A DNA stretch of 64,000 nt, taken from NCBI GenBank assembly GCA_014208095.1, contig JACHMT010000005.1:620001-684000 (forward strand). Direction: 5' to 3'. The notes under the pieces were generated by a model that was not told where the DNA came from, made no database searches, and was given only the letters and a program-made list of their open reading frames with translations. Position 1 is the stretch's first letter, and every line of letters begins with the position of its first letter. Source of the DNA: Actinospineispora eucalypti (GTDB lineage Bacteria > Actinomycetota > Actinomycetes > Mycobacteriales > Pseudonocardiaceae). The translations under genes and the position numbers were made by a program. This document shows positions 43,164 to 52,063 of this stretch, piece by piece.

Positions 43164-44189
43164 GTGCGAATCGGAGTGCTTACCGGTGGCGGCGACTGTC
43201 CCGGGCTGAACGCGGTGATCCGCGCCATCGTGCGCAAGGGTGTGCCGGAGTACAACTACCAGTTCGTCGGTTTCCGGGACGGCTGGCGCGGGCCGCTCGA
43301 GGGCGTGACCATGCCGCTGGACATCCCGGCCGTGCGGGGCATCCTGCCCCGGGGCGGGACGATCCTGGGCTCCTCCCGGACCAACCCGTTCAAGGTGGAC
43401 GGCGGCGTCGACCAGATCCGCCGGACCCTGATGAACCTCGGCGTCGAGGCGTTGATCGCGATCGGCGGCGAGGACACCCTCGGCGTGGCGGCCAAGCTGC
43501 ACGAGAAGGGTGTGCAGGTGGTGGGCGTGCCGAAGACCATCGACAACGACCTGTCCGGCACCGACTACACCTTCGGCTTCGACACCGCCGTCGGCATCGC
43601 CACCGAGGCGATCGACCGGCTGCACACCACGGCCGAGTCGCACCACCGGGCGCTGATCGTCGAAGTCATGGGCCGGCACGCCGGCTGGATCGCGCTGCAC
43701 TCCGGCATGGCCGGAGGGGCGAACGTGATCCTCATCCCGGAGGTCCCGTTCGACATCGACCAGGTGTGCGACTGGGTGAACAGCCGGTTCCGCACCAACT
43801 ACTCGCCGATCGTGGTGGTGGCCGAGGGGGCCACCCCGAAGGACGGCACGATGGGCGTCCTGACCGGGGAGAAGGATGCCTTCGGGCACGTGCGGCTGGG
43901 CGGCATCGGCGAGTCGATCGCCCGGGAGATCGAGGAGCGCACCGGCAAGGAGGCGCGCACCACGGTGCTCGGGCACGTGCAGCGCGGCGGCACGCCCAGC
44001 TCCCGGGACCGCTGGCTGGCCACCCGGTTCGGGCTGCACGCCATCGACGCGGTGCACGACGCCGCCTGGGGTTCCATGGTGGCCCTGCGCGGCGCGGACA
44101 TCATCCGCGTCCCCCTGGCCGAGGCCACCGAAAAGCTGAAGACGGTCGACCCCGCCCTCTACGCCGAAGCCGCCCAGTTCTTCGGCTGA
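43164..44189 (+). CDS. 6-phosphofructokinase, pyrophosphate-dependent type
   Basis: A 341-residue phosphofructokinase. GVLTGGGDCPGLNAVIRA is the nucleotide/PPi loop at the N-terminus, VGVPKTIDNDL the catalytic segment near residue 120, and EVMGRHAGWIALH near 170. At the position where ATP enzymes read GGDGS, this one reads GGEDTLG, and the Lys of PKTIDND is present; Asp and Lys at these sites mark PPi-dependent enzymes such as that of Amycolatopsis methanolica, to which the protein is very similar from memory. GTG start at 43164. The mycobacterial neighbourhood lacks this gene. Confidence 0.88.
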   Translation: MRIGVLTGGGDCPGLNAVIRAIVRKGVPEYNYQFVGFRDGWRGPLEGVTMPLDIPAVRGILPRGGTILGSSRTNPFKVDGGVDQIRRTLMNLGVEALIAIGGEDTLGVAAKLHEKGVQVVGVPKTIDNDLSGTDYTFGFDTAVGIATEAIDRLHTTAESHHRALIVEVMGRHAGWIALHSGMAGGANVILIPEVPFDIDQVCDWVNSRFRTNYSPIVVVAEGATPKDGTMGVLTGEKDAFGHVRLGGIGESIAREIEERTGKEARTTVLGHVQRGGTPSSRDRWLATRFGLHAIDAVHDAAWGSMVALRGADIIRVPLAEATEKLKTVDPALYAEAAQFFG

Positions 44190-44329
44190 CCGGGGCTCGA
44201 GCACCTTGAGACTACCTCTGGTGGCAGGCGCAGGACAGGAAGACACTGCGCCGCTACGGGTCGCCGCGTGCCGCTACCACTACGAGGGCTGACCACGTGA
44301 CCGGCGATGGCCGAACTCGACGAGTGGCT

Positions 44330-44335
44330 TAGGCT
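44330..44335 (+). promoter_or_regulatory. -10 box (TAGGCT) for aroG
   Basis: TAGGCT ends 8 nt before the GTG at 44344. GGGGA lies between but only 3 nt from the start, so a leaderless mRNA is likely. Confidence 0.5.
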
Positions 44336-44343
44336 GGGGAACC

Positions 44344-45735
44344 GTGAACTGGACCGTGGACGCACCGGTTGATGAGCTGCCCGAGCTGCCGCCGCTGCCG
44401 GAGTCGCTGCGCACCCGGCTGGACGGTGCGCTGGCCCGGCCGGCCGCGCAGCAGCCGGAGTGGCCGGACGACGGCGAGGTGCGGCAGGTGCGCACCGTGC
44501 TGGAGAGCGTCCCGCCGGTGACCGTGCCGGAGGAGGTGGACCGGCTGCGCGAGCGGCTGGCCGCCGTGGCCCGGGGCGAGGCGTTCCTGCTGCAGGGCGG
44601 GGACTGCGCGGAGACCTTCGCCTACAACACCGAGCCGCACATCCGGGGCAACATCCGCACCCTGCTGCAGATGGCCGTGGTGCTGACCTACGCGGCCAGC
44701 ATGCCGGTGGTCAAGCTGGGCCGGATCGCCGGCCAGTACGCCAAGCCCCGCTCGTCGCCGATCGACGCGCTGGGCCTGCCGTCCTACCGGGGCGACATCG
44801 TCAACTCGCTGAAGGCCACGCCGGAGGCCCGGATCCCGGACCCCAGCCGGATGATCCGCGCGTACGCCAACGCCAGCGCGGCGATGAACATGGTGCGCGC
44901 GCTGACCGGTGCCGGCATGGCCGACCTGTCCTCGGTGCACGACTGGAACAAGGACTTCATCCGCCGGTCCAAGGCCGCCGAGCGGTACGAGGCGCTGGCC
45001 ACCGAGATCGACCGGGGCATGCGGTTCATGGCGGCCTGCGGGGTGGACGACCCCAGCCTGCACAGCGTGGAGTACTTCGCCAGCCACGAGGCGCTGCTGC
45101 TGGACTACGAGCGGTCCATGCTCCGGCTGGACGCCCGCGACCCGAACGAGCCGAAGCTCTACGACCTGTCCGGCCACTTCCTGTGGATCGGAGAGCGGAC
45201 CCGGCAGCTGGACGGCGCGCACATCGCCTTCGCCGAGCTGCTGGCCAACCCGATCGGGCTGAAGATCGGCCCGACCACCAGCCCGGAGCTGGCGGTGGAG
45301 TACGTGGAGCGGCTGGACCCGCACGGCGTTCCCGGCCGGCTGACGCTGATCAGCCGGATGGGCAACGGCAAGGTGCGCGACGTGCTCCCGCCCATCGTGG
45401 AGAAGGTGACCGCGTCCGGGCACCGGGTGATCTGGCAGTGCGACCCGATGCACGGCAACACCCACGAGTCCACCACCGGCTACAAGACCAGGCACTTCGA
45501 CCGGATCGTGGACGAGGTGCAGGGCTTCTTCGAGGTGCACCACTCGCTGGGCACGCACCCCGGCGGGCTGCACGTGGAGATCACCGGCGAGGACGTCACC
45601 GAGTGCCTCGGCGGCGCGCAGGAGATCTCCGACGCCGACCTGGCCGGCCGCTACGAGACCGCCTGCGACCCCCGGCTGAACACCCAGCAGTCCCTCGAGC
45701 TGGCCTTCCTGGTCGCGGAGATGCTCCGAGGCTGA
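44344..45735 (+). CDS. aroG: Class II 3-deoxy-7-phosphoheptulonate synthase
   Basis: A 463-residue DAHP synthase that joins phosphoenolpyruvate and erythrose-4-phosphate in the first step of the shikimate pathway. Class II features include LLQGGDCAETF near residue 80 with the metal-binding Cys, GRIAGQYAKPRS near 120, KIGPTTSPE near 305 and WQCDPMHGNT near 365. Full length, equal to M. tuberculosis AroG (Rv2178c). It ends 6 bp before the convergent pknL-like gene. Confidence 0.97.
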   Translation: MNWTVDAPVDELPELPPLPESLRTRLDGALARPAAQQPEWPDDGEVRQVRTVLESVPPVTVPEEVDRLRERLAAVARGEAFLLQGGDCAETFAYNTEPHIRGNIRTLLQMAVVLTYAASMPVVKLGRIAGQYAKPRSSPIDALGLPSYRGDIVNSLKATPEARIPDPSRMIRAYANASAAMNMVRALTGAGMADLSSVHDWNKDFIRRSKAAERYEALATEIDRGMRFMAACGVDDPSLHSVEYFASHEALLLDYERSMLRLDARDPNEPKLYDLSGHFLWIGERTRQLDGAHIAFAELLANPIGLKIGPTTSPELAVEYVERLDPHGVPGRLTLISRMGNGKVRDVLPPIVEKVTASGHRVIWQCDPMHGNTHESTTGYKTRHFDRIVDEVQGFFEVHHSLGTHPGGLHVEITGEDVTECLGGAQEISDADLAGRYETACDPRLNTQQSLELAFLVAEMLRG

Positions 45736-45741
45736 CCCGGC

Positions 45742-47433
45742 TCAGCGGTGGCCGCGGCCGCCGAAGATGTCGTCCAGCAGGCCGTCGAGCTGGTCGCCGA
45801 TGGCGTCCTCGACGTCCTGGCGGAACCGTGAGGGCGGCCCTGTACTGACCACCAGGGTCACCGGGCTGTTGGACGCCAGCTCGGTGCCGGCCCTCGGCAG
45901 GGTGCCGATCACCGTGCCGGCCGGCACCGTCGGGTGCGCGCGCCGCGCGCTCGGCAGCTCGCGGGGTGCGAGACCGGCCGCCTTGATCAGCTCCTCGGCC
46001 TCCGGCACCGCGGTGCCCGGTGGGATGGACGGCACCCTCGGCTTCCCGGTGGAGATCAGAAGCGTCACCGTGCTGCCCTTGCGCGCCTCGGTGCCGCTGG
46101 GCGGCGTCGAGGACACCACCCGGTCGGCGGGCACGGTGTCGCTCGGCGATTCCCGCACCGTGGGCACCAGCTCGGCGTCGCGCACCGTCCGCTCCGCCTG
46201 GTCCCTCGGCATGCCTTCGAGCACCGGGGTGGTGGTCCACCGGCTCGCGCCGGCCTGCCAGGCGAACAGCCCGACTATCACGGCCAGGAGCACCACCGCG
46301 GCCACCCAGATGGCCGTCCTACGGCGTCCCTGGCGCCGCCGGTGGAGATGGGCCGGCGCATCGATCAGCGCCGTCCGCGGGCCCTCAGCGGCATCCACGC
46401 CCGGCGGCACCATGGAGGTGAGCGCCCGGGTCGCCCGGTGCGGCGGCCGGCCGCTGGAGCGCGCCTCGGGCACGGTGGCGGCGGCCATGCCGTCGGCGTC
46501 CAGGGGAGTGGCGACCGGCACGGTGGCCTGGGGGTCGAGGGAGCCCGGCACGGGCACCGGGACCTCCGGGATGCGCGCCGAGGCCCGCACCCCGCGCACC
46601 GCGTAGAGCAGCGTCCGCGCGTCGGCGGGGCGGGCGTCGCGGTCCCGGCGGGTGGCGCCGGCCACCAGGGCGTCCAGGTCCGGGCTGATGTCCGGCACCA
46701 GCTCCGACGGCGCCGGCACGTCCTTGTTCACGTGCTGGTAGGCCACCGAGAGCGCATGGTCGCCGGTGTACGGGGTCTGCCCGGTGAGCAGCTCGTAGAG
46801 CAGCACGCCGGCCGCATACACGTCGCTCCGGGCGTCCACGTCGCCGCCGACGACCTGTTCCGGCGACAGGTAGGCCATCGTGCCGAGAATCATCCCGGTC
46901 TTGGTCTGCCGGTGCTGCGCGGCCGCCGTGACCAGCCCGAAGTCGGCCACCTTGACCGCCCCGGTGTTGCTGATCAGCACGTTCTCCGGCTTCACGTCCC
47001 GGTGGGTGAGGCCCTGGGCGTGGGCGGCGGCCAGCGCGGAGAGCACCGGCTCCAGCACGGCCAGCGCCTCGGGCGGGTCCAGCGCGCCGCGCTCGGTCAG
47101 CACGTCCCGCAGGGTGCCGCCCTGGACCAGCTCCATGGCCAGGTAGACCACCGGCGGCGGCCGGTTGTCCACCAGGTGCTCGCCCTGGTCGTAGACCTCG
47201 ATCACGCACGGGTGGTCGATCCGCGCGATCGCCCGCGCCTCCCGCTCGAACCGGTCCCGGAACGCCGGGTCGGCGGCCAGGTTGGGGTCCATCACCTTGA
47301 GCGCGACCTCGCGGTCCAGCCGGCGGTCCACGCCTCGGTAGATGCGTGACATGCCGCCCACCGCGAGCAGCTCGCGGATCTCGTAGCGCCCTTCCAGGAG
47401 TACCCCGGTGAGGTCTTGCTCGGCGGAAACCAC
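45742..47433 (-). CDS. pknL: PknL-type Ser/Thr protein kinase with two PASTA domains
   Basis: A 563-residue membrane kinase. The kinase domain (about 15-275) has VALKVMDP, HRDVKPENV at 144-152, DFG at 164-166 and a TGMILGTMAYLSPEQ activation loop. A juxtamembrane linker, one membrane helix at 373-394 and two PASTA-like repeats at about 400-463 and 466-532 follow, then a short tail with DDIFGGRGHR. As I recall M. tuberculosis PknL (Rv2176) has no PASTA part. The GTG at 47433 follows TACCAT by 6 nt without ribosome site. It is divergent from its presumed substrate gene. Confidence 0.92.
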   Translation of the reverse strand: MVSAEQDLTGVLLEGRYEIRELLAVGGMSRIYRGVDRRLDREVALKVMDPNLAADPAFRDRFEREARAIARIDHPCVIEVYDQGEHLVDNRPPPVVYLAMELVQGGTLRDVLTERGALDPPEALAVLEPVLSALAAAHAQGLTHRDVKPENVLISNTGAVKVADFGLVTAAAQHRQTKTGMILGTMAYLSPEQVVGGDVDARSDVYAAGVLLYELLTGQTPYTGDHALSVAYQHVNKDVPAPSELVPDISPDLDALVAGATRRDRDARPADARTLLYAVRGVRASARIPEVPVPVPGSLDPQATVPVATPLDADGMAAATVPEARSSGRPPHRATRALTSMVPPGVDAAEGPRTALIDAPAHLHRRRQGRRRTAIWVAAVVLLAVIVGLFAWQAGASRWTTTPVLEGMPRDQAERTVRDAELVPTVRESPSDTVPADRVVSSTPPSGTEARKGSTVTLLISTGKPRVPSIPPGTAVPEAEELIKAAGLAPRELPSARRAHPTVPAGTVIGTLPRAGTELASNSPVTLVVSTGPPSRFRQDVEDAIGDQLDGLLDDIFGGRGHR

Positions 47434-47532
47434 CCGGCGATGGTACGGAAGCCCCCCGACCGGCGTGCCAGCGGTAGTTTGAGTTACGACAAATGGTGCC
47501 GTGTCCTACGCCACTGTGGCATGGTGTGCTGG

Positions 47533-47898
47533 GTGAGCGAAATTCAGGTCGGGCACTTCGTTCTGGCCGGCGACGTGTCCGCCATCTCGATCCCAGAGGT
47601 TGCCAACCGGCTTGGTGTGCCGGTCAGCCGGGTCCAACAGTTCATCAGGGACGGTCATCTGCTGGCCGTGCGGCGGGACGGCGTGCTGGCCGTGCCCGAG
47701 GACTTCCTCGGCGCGGACGCCGTGGTCAAGGGGCTCGGCGGCACCATCACCGTGATGCGTGACGGTGGCTACGCGGACGACGAGATCCTGCGGTGGCTGT
47801 TCACCGAGGACGACTCGCTGCCCGGGACACCGATCGCCGCGCTCCGGTCCAACCGGGGCCGCGAGGTGAAGCGGCGCGCCCAGGCCATGGCCTTCTAG
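47533..47898 (+). CDS. Rv2175c-type DNA-binding protein, likely PknL substrate
   Basis: A 121-residue protein with a winged helix-turn-helix: SIPEVANRLGVPVSRVQQFIRDGHLLAVRRDGVLAVPEDF. The second half (VMRDGGYADDEILRWLFTEDDSLPG...REVKRRAQAMAF) matches the end of M. tuberculosis Rv2175c, a DNA-binding protein phosphorylated by PknL. The GTG at 47533 is chosen; an ATG at 47521 would add four residues. The TAG stop is the first triplet of a family 2 repeat. Confidence 0.88.
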   Translation: MSEIQVGHFVLAGDVSAISIPEVANRLGVPVSRVQQFIRDGHLLAVRRDGVLAVPEDFLGADAVVKGLGGTITVMRDGGYADDEILRWLFTEDDSLPGTPIAALRSNRGREVKRRAQAMAF

Positions 47899-47952
47899 CG
47901 CGTTCCGCGCTAGCTGAGCGCGCGCCCGGTTGGGCGTGCGCGGGAGACCTAG
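47895..47952 (+). repeat. Paired-hairpin 3'-end element (family 2) between convergent genes
   Basis: CTAGCGCG-TTC-CGCGCTAG is followed by GCGCGCCC-GGTT-GGGCGTGCGC and GGGAGACCTAG. The left CTAG gives the TAG of the Rv2175c-type gene and the right CTAG gives the TAG of the phytoene synthase gene on the other strand. Confidence 0.85.
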
Positions 47953-48893
47953 GCGTTCCCGGATCGGTACAGTCGCGCGGCCCAGCTGCGCGGTAGCGCG
48001 GTCAGCGCGGCGCCGAAGCGCTGGCCCACCGGCACCACTACCCGGTGGTGCAACACCGGGTAGTCGGCGGCCTCGATCTCTCCCAGGATGCCCGCGTAGA
48101 GGGTGAAGGCCGTGCGGATGCACGGCCGGGCCGCCGGGTGCAGCAGCCCGATTCCGGGCGCGGCCTCCCGGTACTTCGCCCGCGCCCTGGCCACCAGGTA
48201 GGCCAGCGCGCGGCGCACCCTCGGGTCGGTGCGGCCCTCACGCCGGCACCAGTCCAGCAGCTCGCGGTGCACGCCGAACGCGGCCAGCTCGTCGGCCGGC
48301 AGGTACACCCGGCCCCGGTCCAGGTCCTCACCGACGTCGCGCAGGAAGTTGGTGAGCTGGAAGGCCACGCCCAGCGTCTCGGCGCTCGGCGCGGCCTCCT
48401 CGGGCGGGCACACCGTGCCGAGCACCGGCAGCAGCTGCAGGCCGATGGTGGCCGCCGAGCCGTGCATGTACTCGGCCAGCGCGGCGTAGCTGGGGTACTC
48501 GGTGACCTTGGTGTCCATCCGCATGGCGTCCAGGAACGCGGTGAACAGCGTGCGGTCGATCCGGTAGCGCGCGGCGGTGTCGGCGACCGCGACGAGCAGC
48601 GGGTCGACGCCGTCCGGGTCGCGCGGCGCGCGGTCGAGCCCCTCGGCCAGGGCGTCCAGCGCGGCCGCCCGGTCGTCGGGAGAGCGCTGGTCGTCCACCG
48701 AGTCGACCAGCTCGTCGGCGTACCGGGCGAAGCCGTACAGCGCATGAACCGCCGGGCGGCGGTCCGGGGGCAGCAGCCGGGTGGCCAGGAAGTAGCTGCG
48801 CCCGTGGCTGGCGTGCAATGCCCGCCCGCGCATATAGCCCCTTCGCAGGGCCGGGTCGGTGATTCCGGCCGCCGCCAGCTCGCGACCTGCCAC
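47949..48893 (-). CDS. crtB: Phytoene synthase
   Basis: A 314-residue squalene/phytoene synthase that condenses two geranylgeranyl diphosphates to phytoene. The two Asp-rich motifs are YADELVDSVDD near residue 57 and LRDVGEDLDRGRVYLP near 185. HGRSYFLATRLLP near residue 30 is the usual N-terminal motif. GTG start at 48893, 8 nt after mptA, so it is the last gene of the prenyl/carotenoid/mannan operon. Confidence 0.92.
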   Translation of the reverse strand: MAGRELAAAGITDPALRRGYMRGRALHASHGRSYFLATRLLPPDRRPAVHALYGFARYADELVDSVDDQRSPDDRAAALDALAEGLDRAPRDPDGVDPLLVAVADTAARYRIDRTLFTAFLDAMRMDTKVTEYPSYAALAEYMHGSAATIGLQLLPVLGTVCPPEEAAPSAETLGVAFQLTNFLRDVGEDLDRGRVYLPADELAAFGVHRELLDWCRREGRTDPRVRRALAYLVARARAKYREAAPGIGLLHPAARPCIRTAFTLYAGILGEIEAADYPVLHHRVVVPVGQRFGAALTALPRSWAARLYRSGNA

Positions 48894-48901
48894 GGCCGGG
48901 T

Positions 48902-50479
48902 TCAGCGGGGGACGGGTGTGGATCGCAGCCCGAGCGGGTCGGGCTTACGCAGCGAGATCGCGGCCACCACGGCACAGGCCATCACGAGGATCAGGTAGCC
49001 GAAGGCGTACAGCGAGACCTCGCCGGAGGGGAACGCGGCGACGATCAGGAAGCAGGACACCAGGATGACCGCCTGCATTCCCCGCGCGGTCCACGCGACG
49101 GCGGCCAGCAGCGCCATGCCCCAGGTGTAGTACCAGGGCAGCACGGCGGGGGAGCACAGCACGAACACGATCAGCAGCAGCGCGCCCTTGCGCACCGCGT
49201 CCGGACCGCCGGAGCGGGCGGAGAGCCACAGCTTCACCCCGACGTACAGGAAGATCAGCACGGCCAGCGCGCGGGCGGCCTGGATGTACGGCATGTCCCA
49301 CACCGGGCCGAACGCCCACGCCACCACCGAGTGGACGAGCTGCCCGACGCCGGTGGGCAGGGACAGCCAGTTGGTGATGTTGGTCGGCGCGCTGGCGGTG
49401 ACCAACCAGCCGAGGCCGACGCCGCCGAGGGCCGAGCAGGCGGCCAAGGTGGCCACGAACACCGCGATTCCGGCGGCGGCCGCCCGGACGATCCGGGACA
49501 GCTCGGGGCCACGCAGCCGCGCGGCCCACACCAGCACCAGGAACGGCAGAGCGAGCCCGGCGGTGGCCTTCACCGCCGCCGCGGCGGTGACCAGGGCGAT
49601 GCCGCCCGCGTGCCGCCGGTTCAGGACCATCAGCGTGCCCATGGCCAGGAACCCGACCACCAGCAGGTCGTTGTGCGGGCCACCGATCAGATGGACGATC
49701 ATCACGGGGTTGGCCACGGCCACCCACAGCGCGACCGCGGGCCGCCCGCCGAGGTGCCGGCAGAGCCCCGGGATGGCGGCGATGAACAGCACCAGGCCGA
49801 CCATCATGGCCAGCCGCATGAGGATCACGCCGAGGATCATGTTCTCGCCGGTGACCCCGGCGACGGCCTTGGCCACCGCCACGAACAGGGGCCCGTACGG
49901 CGCCGGCGTGTCCTGCCAGAACCAGTGCACGTTGTCGGTGATCGGACCGGTGAGGATGTTCGGGCCGTCCACGTACGGGTCGTGGCCCTGCAGCGCCAGC
50001 GTGCCGTAGGCCAGGTAGCTGTACGGGTCCCGGCTGAACAGCGGGGGAGAGGCCACGATGGGCACGGTCCACAGCAGCGCGCTGCTCAGCACCGCCCGGC
50101 CACCCGCTCGCCGGGACAGCACGTCGCGGCCCAGCAGCACCCAGGCCCACACCGCCAGTGCCAGGCCGAAGTAGGTGACCATGACCGCGAGGTTGTAGCC
50201 GTGGCCGAACCGCCACGCGGCGAACGGCGTGCCCTCGAGCACCGGGTCGCGCCGGAGCACGCCACCGGCGCCGACACCACCCAGCACCAGGATCACGTTG
50301 CCGAGCAGGCCGAGCAGCAGCGGCTTGCGGCCGGGGTTGCCCGACCAGCGCTGCCACCAGCCGAATTCCCCTGCTGGCGGGGCGAGCGCGGGCTCGGTAA
50401 GGACGGAGGTAGCCGAAAGTCCCGCCTCGGGCGCGGCGGGCCCGGCGGGCGTCGTGGACAGCTGCGGCTGGGACGTCAT
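48902..50479 (-). CDS. mptA: Polyprenyl-phosphate-mannose-dependent alpha-1,6-mannosyltransferase (MptA type)
   Basis: A 525-residue GT-C membrane glycosyltransferase with about a dozen helices. FSRDPYSYLAYG near residue 150 is the catalytic Asp loop of the MptA/MptB family; SAPTNITNWLSLPTGVG near 345 and AVLPWYYTWGMALL near 450 are family segments. MptA extends the alpha-1,6-mannan core of lipomannan in Corynebacteriales. It is in the position of Rv2174 next to the prenyl synthase, but flanked on both sides by carotenoid genes. ATG at 50479. Confidence 0.88.
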   Translation of the reverse strand: MTSQPQLSTTPAGPAAPEAGLSATSVLTEPALAPPAGEFGWWQRWSGNPGRKPLLLGLLGNVILVLGGVGAGGVLRRDPVLEGTPFAAWRFGHGYNLAVMVTYFGLALAVWAWVLLGRDVLSRRAGGRAVLSSALLWTVPIVASPPLFSRDPYSYLAYGTLALQGHDPYVDGPNILTGPITDNVHWFWQDTPAPYGPLFVAVAKAVAGVTGENMILGVILMRLAMMVGLVLFIAAIPGLCRHLGGRPAVALWVAVANPVMIVHLIGGPHNDLLVVGFLAMGTLMVLNRRHAGGIALVTAAAAVKATAGLALPFLVLVWAARLRGPELSRIVRAAAAGIAVFVATLAACSALGGVGLGWLVTASAPTNITNWLSLPTGVGQLVHSVVAWAFGPVWDMPYIQAARALAVLIFLYVGVKLWLSARSGGPDAVRKGALLLIVFVLCSPAVLPWYYTWGMALLAAVAWTARGMQAVILVSCFLIVAAFPSGEVSLYAFGYLILVMACAVVAAISLRKPDPLGLRSTPVPR

Positions 50480-50561
50480 CTCGCCGCCTATGCTCGCACG
50501 GCGGCCATCGCCGTGCGCCGCCAGGGGTTCCGATCAAGCTCCGGTCAAGATCGTCGGAGCC

Positions 50562-52055
50562 TCAGCGGCCGAGGATGCGCCATGCGGCCAGCCGGCCGGA
50601 GATCAACACCGGCGGCACGCCGACGCCCGGTGTGGTGCCGCACCCGGCCAGCACCACGTTCTCCCAACCCCGGACCAGGTTGGCCGGCCGGAACGGTCCG
50701 GTCTGGGCCACCGAGTGCGCGGCCGAGAACGGGGTGCCGGCGGCCAGGCCCTGGGCGGCCCAGTCGGCCGGGGTGATCAGCAGCTCGGTCTCCGGCTCCG
50801 CCGGGAGCAGACCGCGCGCCTCCAGCACGCCGAGCAGCTCGTCCCGGTACGCGGGGCCGACACGGGGCCAGTCCAGTGCGGCGCGGGCCGTGTTCGGGCA
50901 CGGGGCCAGCACCGACCACAACCGGTGGCCCTCGGGGGCCAGTGCGGGATCGGTCAGCGTCGGCGCGGTGACCAGCAGCGACGGGTCGGCCATCAGCTCG
51001 CCCCGGTGCAGGATCTGGTCGAACGTGCCCTCCCACGCATCGCCGAAGGACACCGTGTGATGGGCTCCCGGCGGGCCGGCTGCCGGGCCGCCGGCGTGCA
51101 GGACCACGGCCGAGGGCGCCCAGCGGAGCGGGACCGCCCGCCGGGGTGCCCCGCCGAGCAGCCGGTATGCCTCGGGCAGGTCGGCGGTGAGCACCACGGC
51201 GTCCGCCGCGACCCGGCGCCGCTCGCCGGCCGGGTCCAGGTAGACCACGCCGGCGGCCCGGCCGGCGCGCCGCTCCAGCCCGGTCACCCGGCAGCCGGTG
51301 TGCAGCTCGGCGCCGGCCGCCACCGCCGCGCCGGCCAGCGCGCCCGGCACCGCGCGCATGCCGCCCCGGGGGAAGTACACGCCGGCCACCGTGTCCATGT
51401 AGGCGATCACGCCGTACGCGGCGAGGGCCCGCCCCGGGCTCACCCCGGCGTAGAGCGCCTGGAAGGAGAAGATCCGGCGCAGCCGGGGATCAGCGACGAA
51501 CCGGGCGACCCGGGGACCCAGCCGGCCGAACCCGCCCAGCGCGACCAGCCGCGCCAGGTCCGGGGTGAGCAGGCGCAGCGGCGAGTCGAAGTTGGCCCCG
51601 ATGAAGGTGTCGATCTGCACCCGGTAAAGCTCGGTCAGCCAGTGGCGCAGCCTCCGGTAGCCGGCCGCGTCGGCCGGGCCGCAGGTGGCGGCGACCTCCG
51701 CCTCCATCGCCTCCGGGTCGGCCAGCACGTCCAACTTCGAGCCGTCGGCGAACCGGGCGCGGTAGGTCGGGTCCAGGCGGGTCAGGTGCAGCCGGTCGGC
51801 GAGCGCCTCGCCGACCGGGGCGAGCGTTTCCTCCAGCACCTCCGGCATGGTCAGCACGGTGGGGCCGGTGTCGGCCAGGTAGCGGCCGGCCGGCCCGGTC
51901 AGGTCGGCCCAGCCGGCGCGGCCTCCCGGCCGGTCCGCGCGTTCCAGCAGGGTCACCCGGCGGCCGGCGCCGAGCAGGTGCAGCGCGGCGGACAGGCCGG
52001 CGAGTCCGGCGCCGACCACGACCACGTGGTCGACCGGCCCGGGGACGGTGCGCAC
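50562..52055 (-). CDS. crtI: Phytoene desaturase
   Basis: A 497-residue FAD-dependent desaturase that converts phytoene to a coloured polyene. The dinucleotide motif VVVVGAGLAGLSAALHL and ERADRPGGRAG open the protein. YFPRGGMRAVPGALAGAAVAAGAELH near 230 and the C-terminal LAGCGTTPGVGVPPVLISGRLAA are signature segments of CrtI-type enzymes. GTG start at 52055, 8 nt after the prenyl synthase stop. The number of desaturation steps cannot be read. Confidence 0.93.
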   Translation of the reverse strand: MRTVPGPVDHVVVVGAGLAGLSAALHLLGAGRRVTLLERADRPGGRAGWADLTGPAGRYLADTGPTVLTMPEVLEETLAPVGEALADRLHLTRLDPTYRARFADGSKLDVLADPEAMEAEVAATCGPADAAGYRRLRHWLTELYRVQIDTFIGANFDSPLRLLTPDLARLVALGGFGRLGPRVARFVADPRLRRIFSFQALYAGVSPGRALAAYGVIAYMDTVAGVYFPRGGMRAVPGALAGAAVAAGAELHTGCRVTGLERRAGRAAGVVYLDPAGERRRVAADAVVLTADLPEAYRLLGGAPRRAVPLRWAPSAVVLHAGGPAAGPPGAHHTVSFGDAWEGTFDQILHRGELMADPSLLVTAPTLTDPALAPEGHRLWSVLAPCPNTARAALDWPRVGPAYRDELLGVLEARGLLPAEPETELLITPADWAAQGLAAGTPFSAAHSVAQTGPFRPANLVRGWENVVLAGCGTTPGVGVPPVLISGRLAAWRILGR

Positions 52056-52063
52056 CGGCCGGT

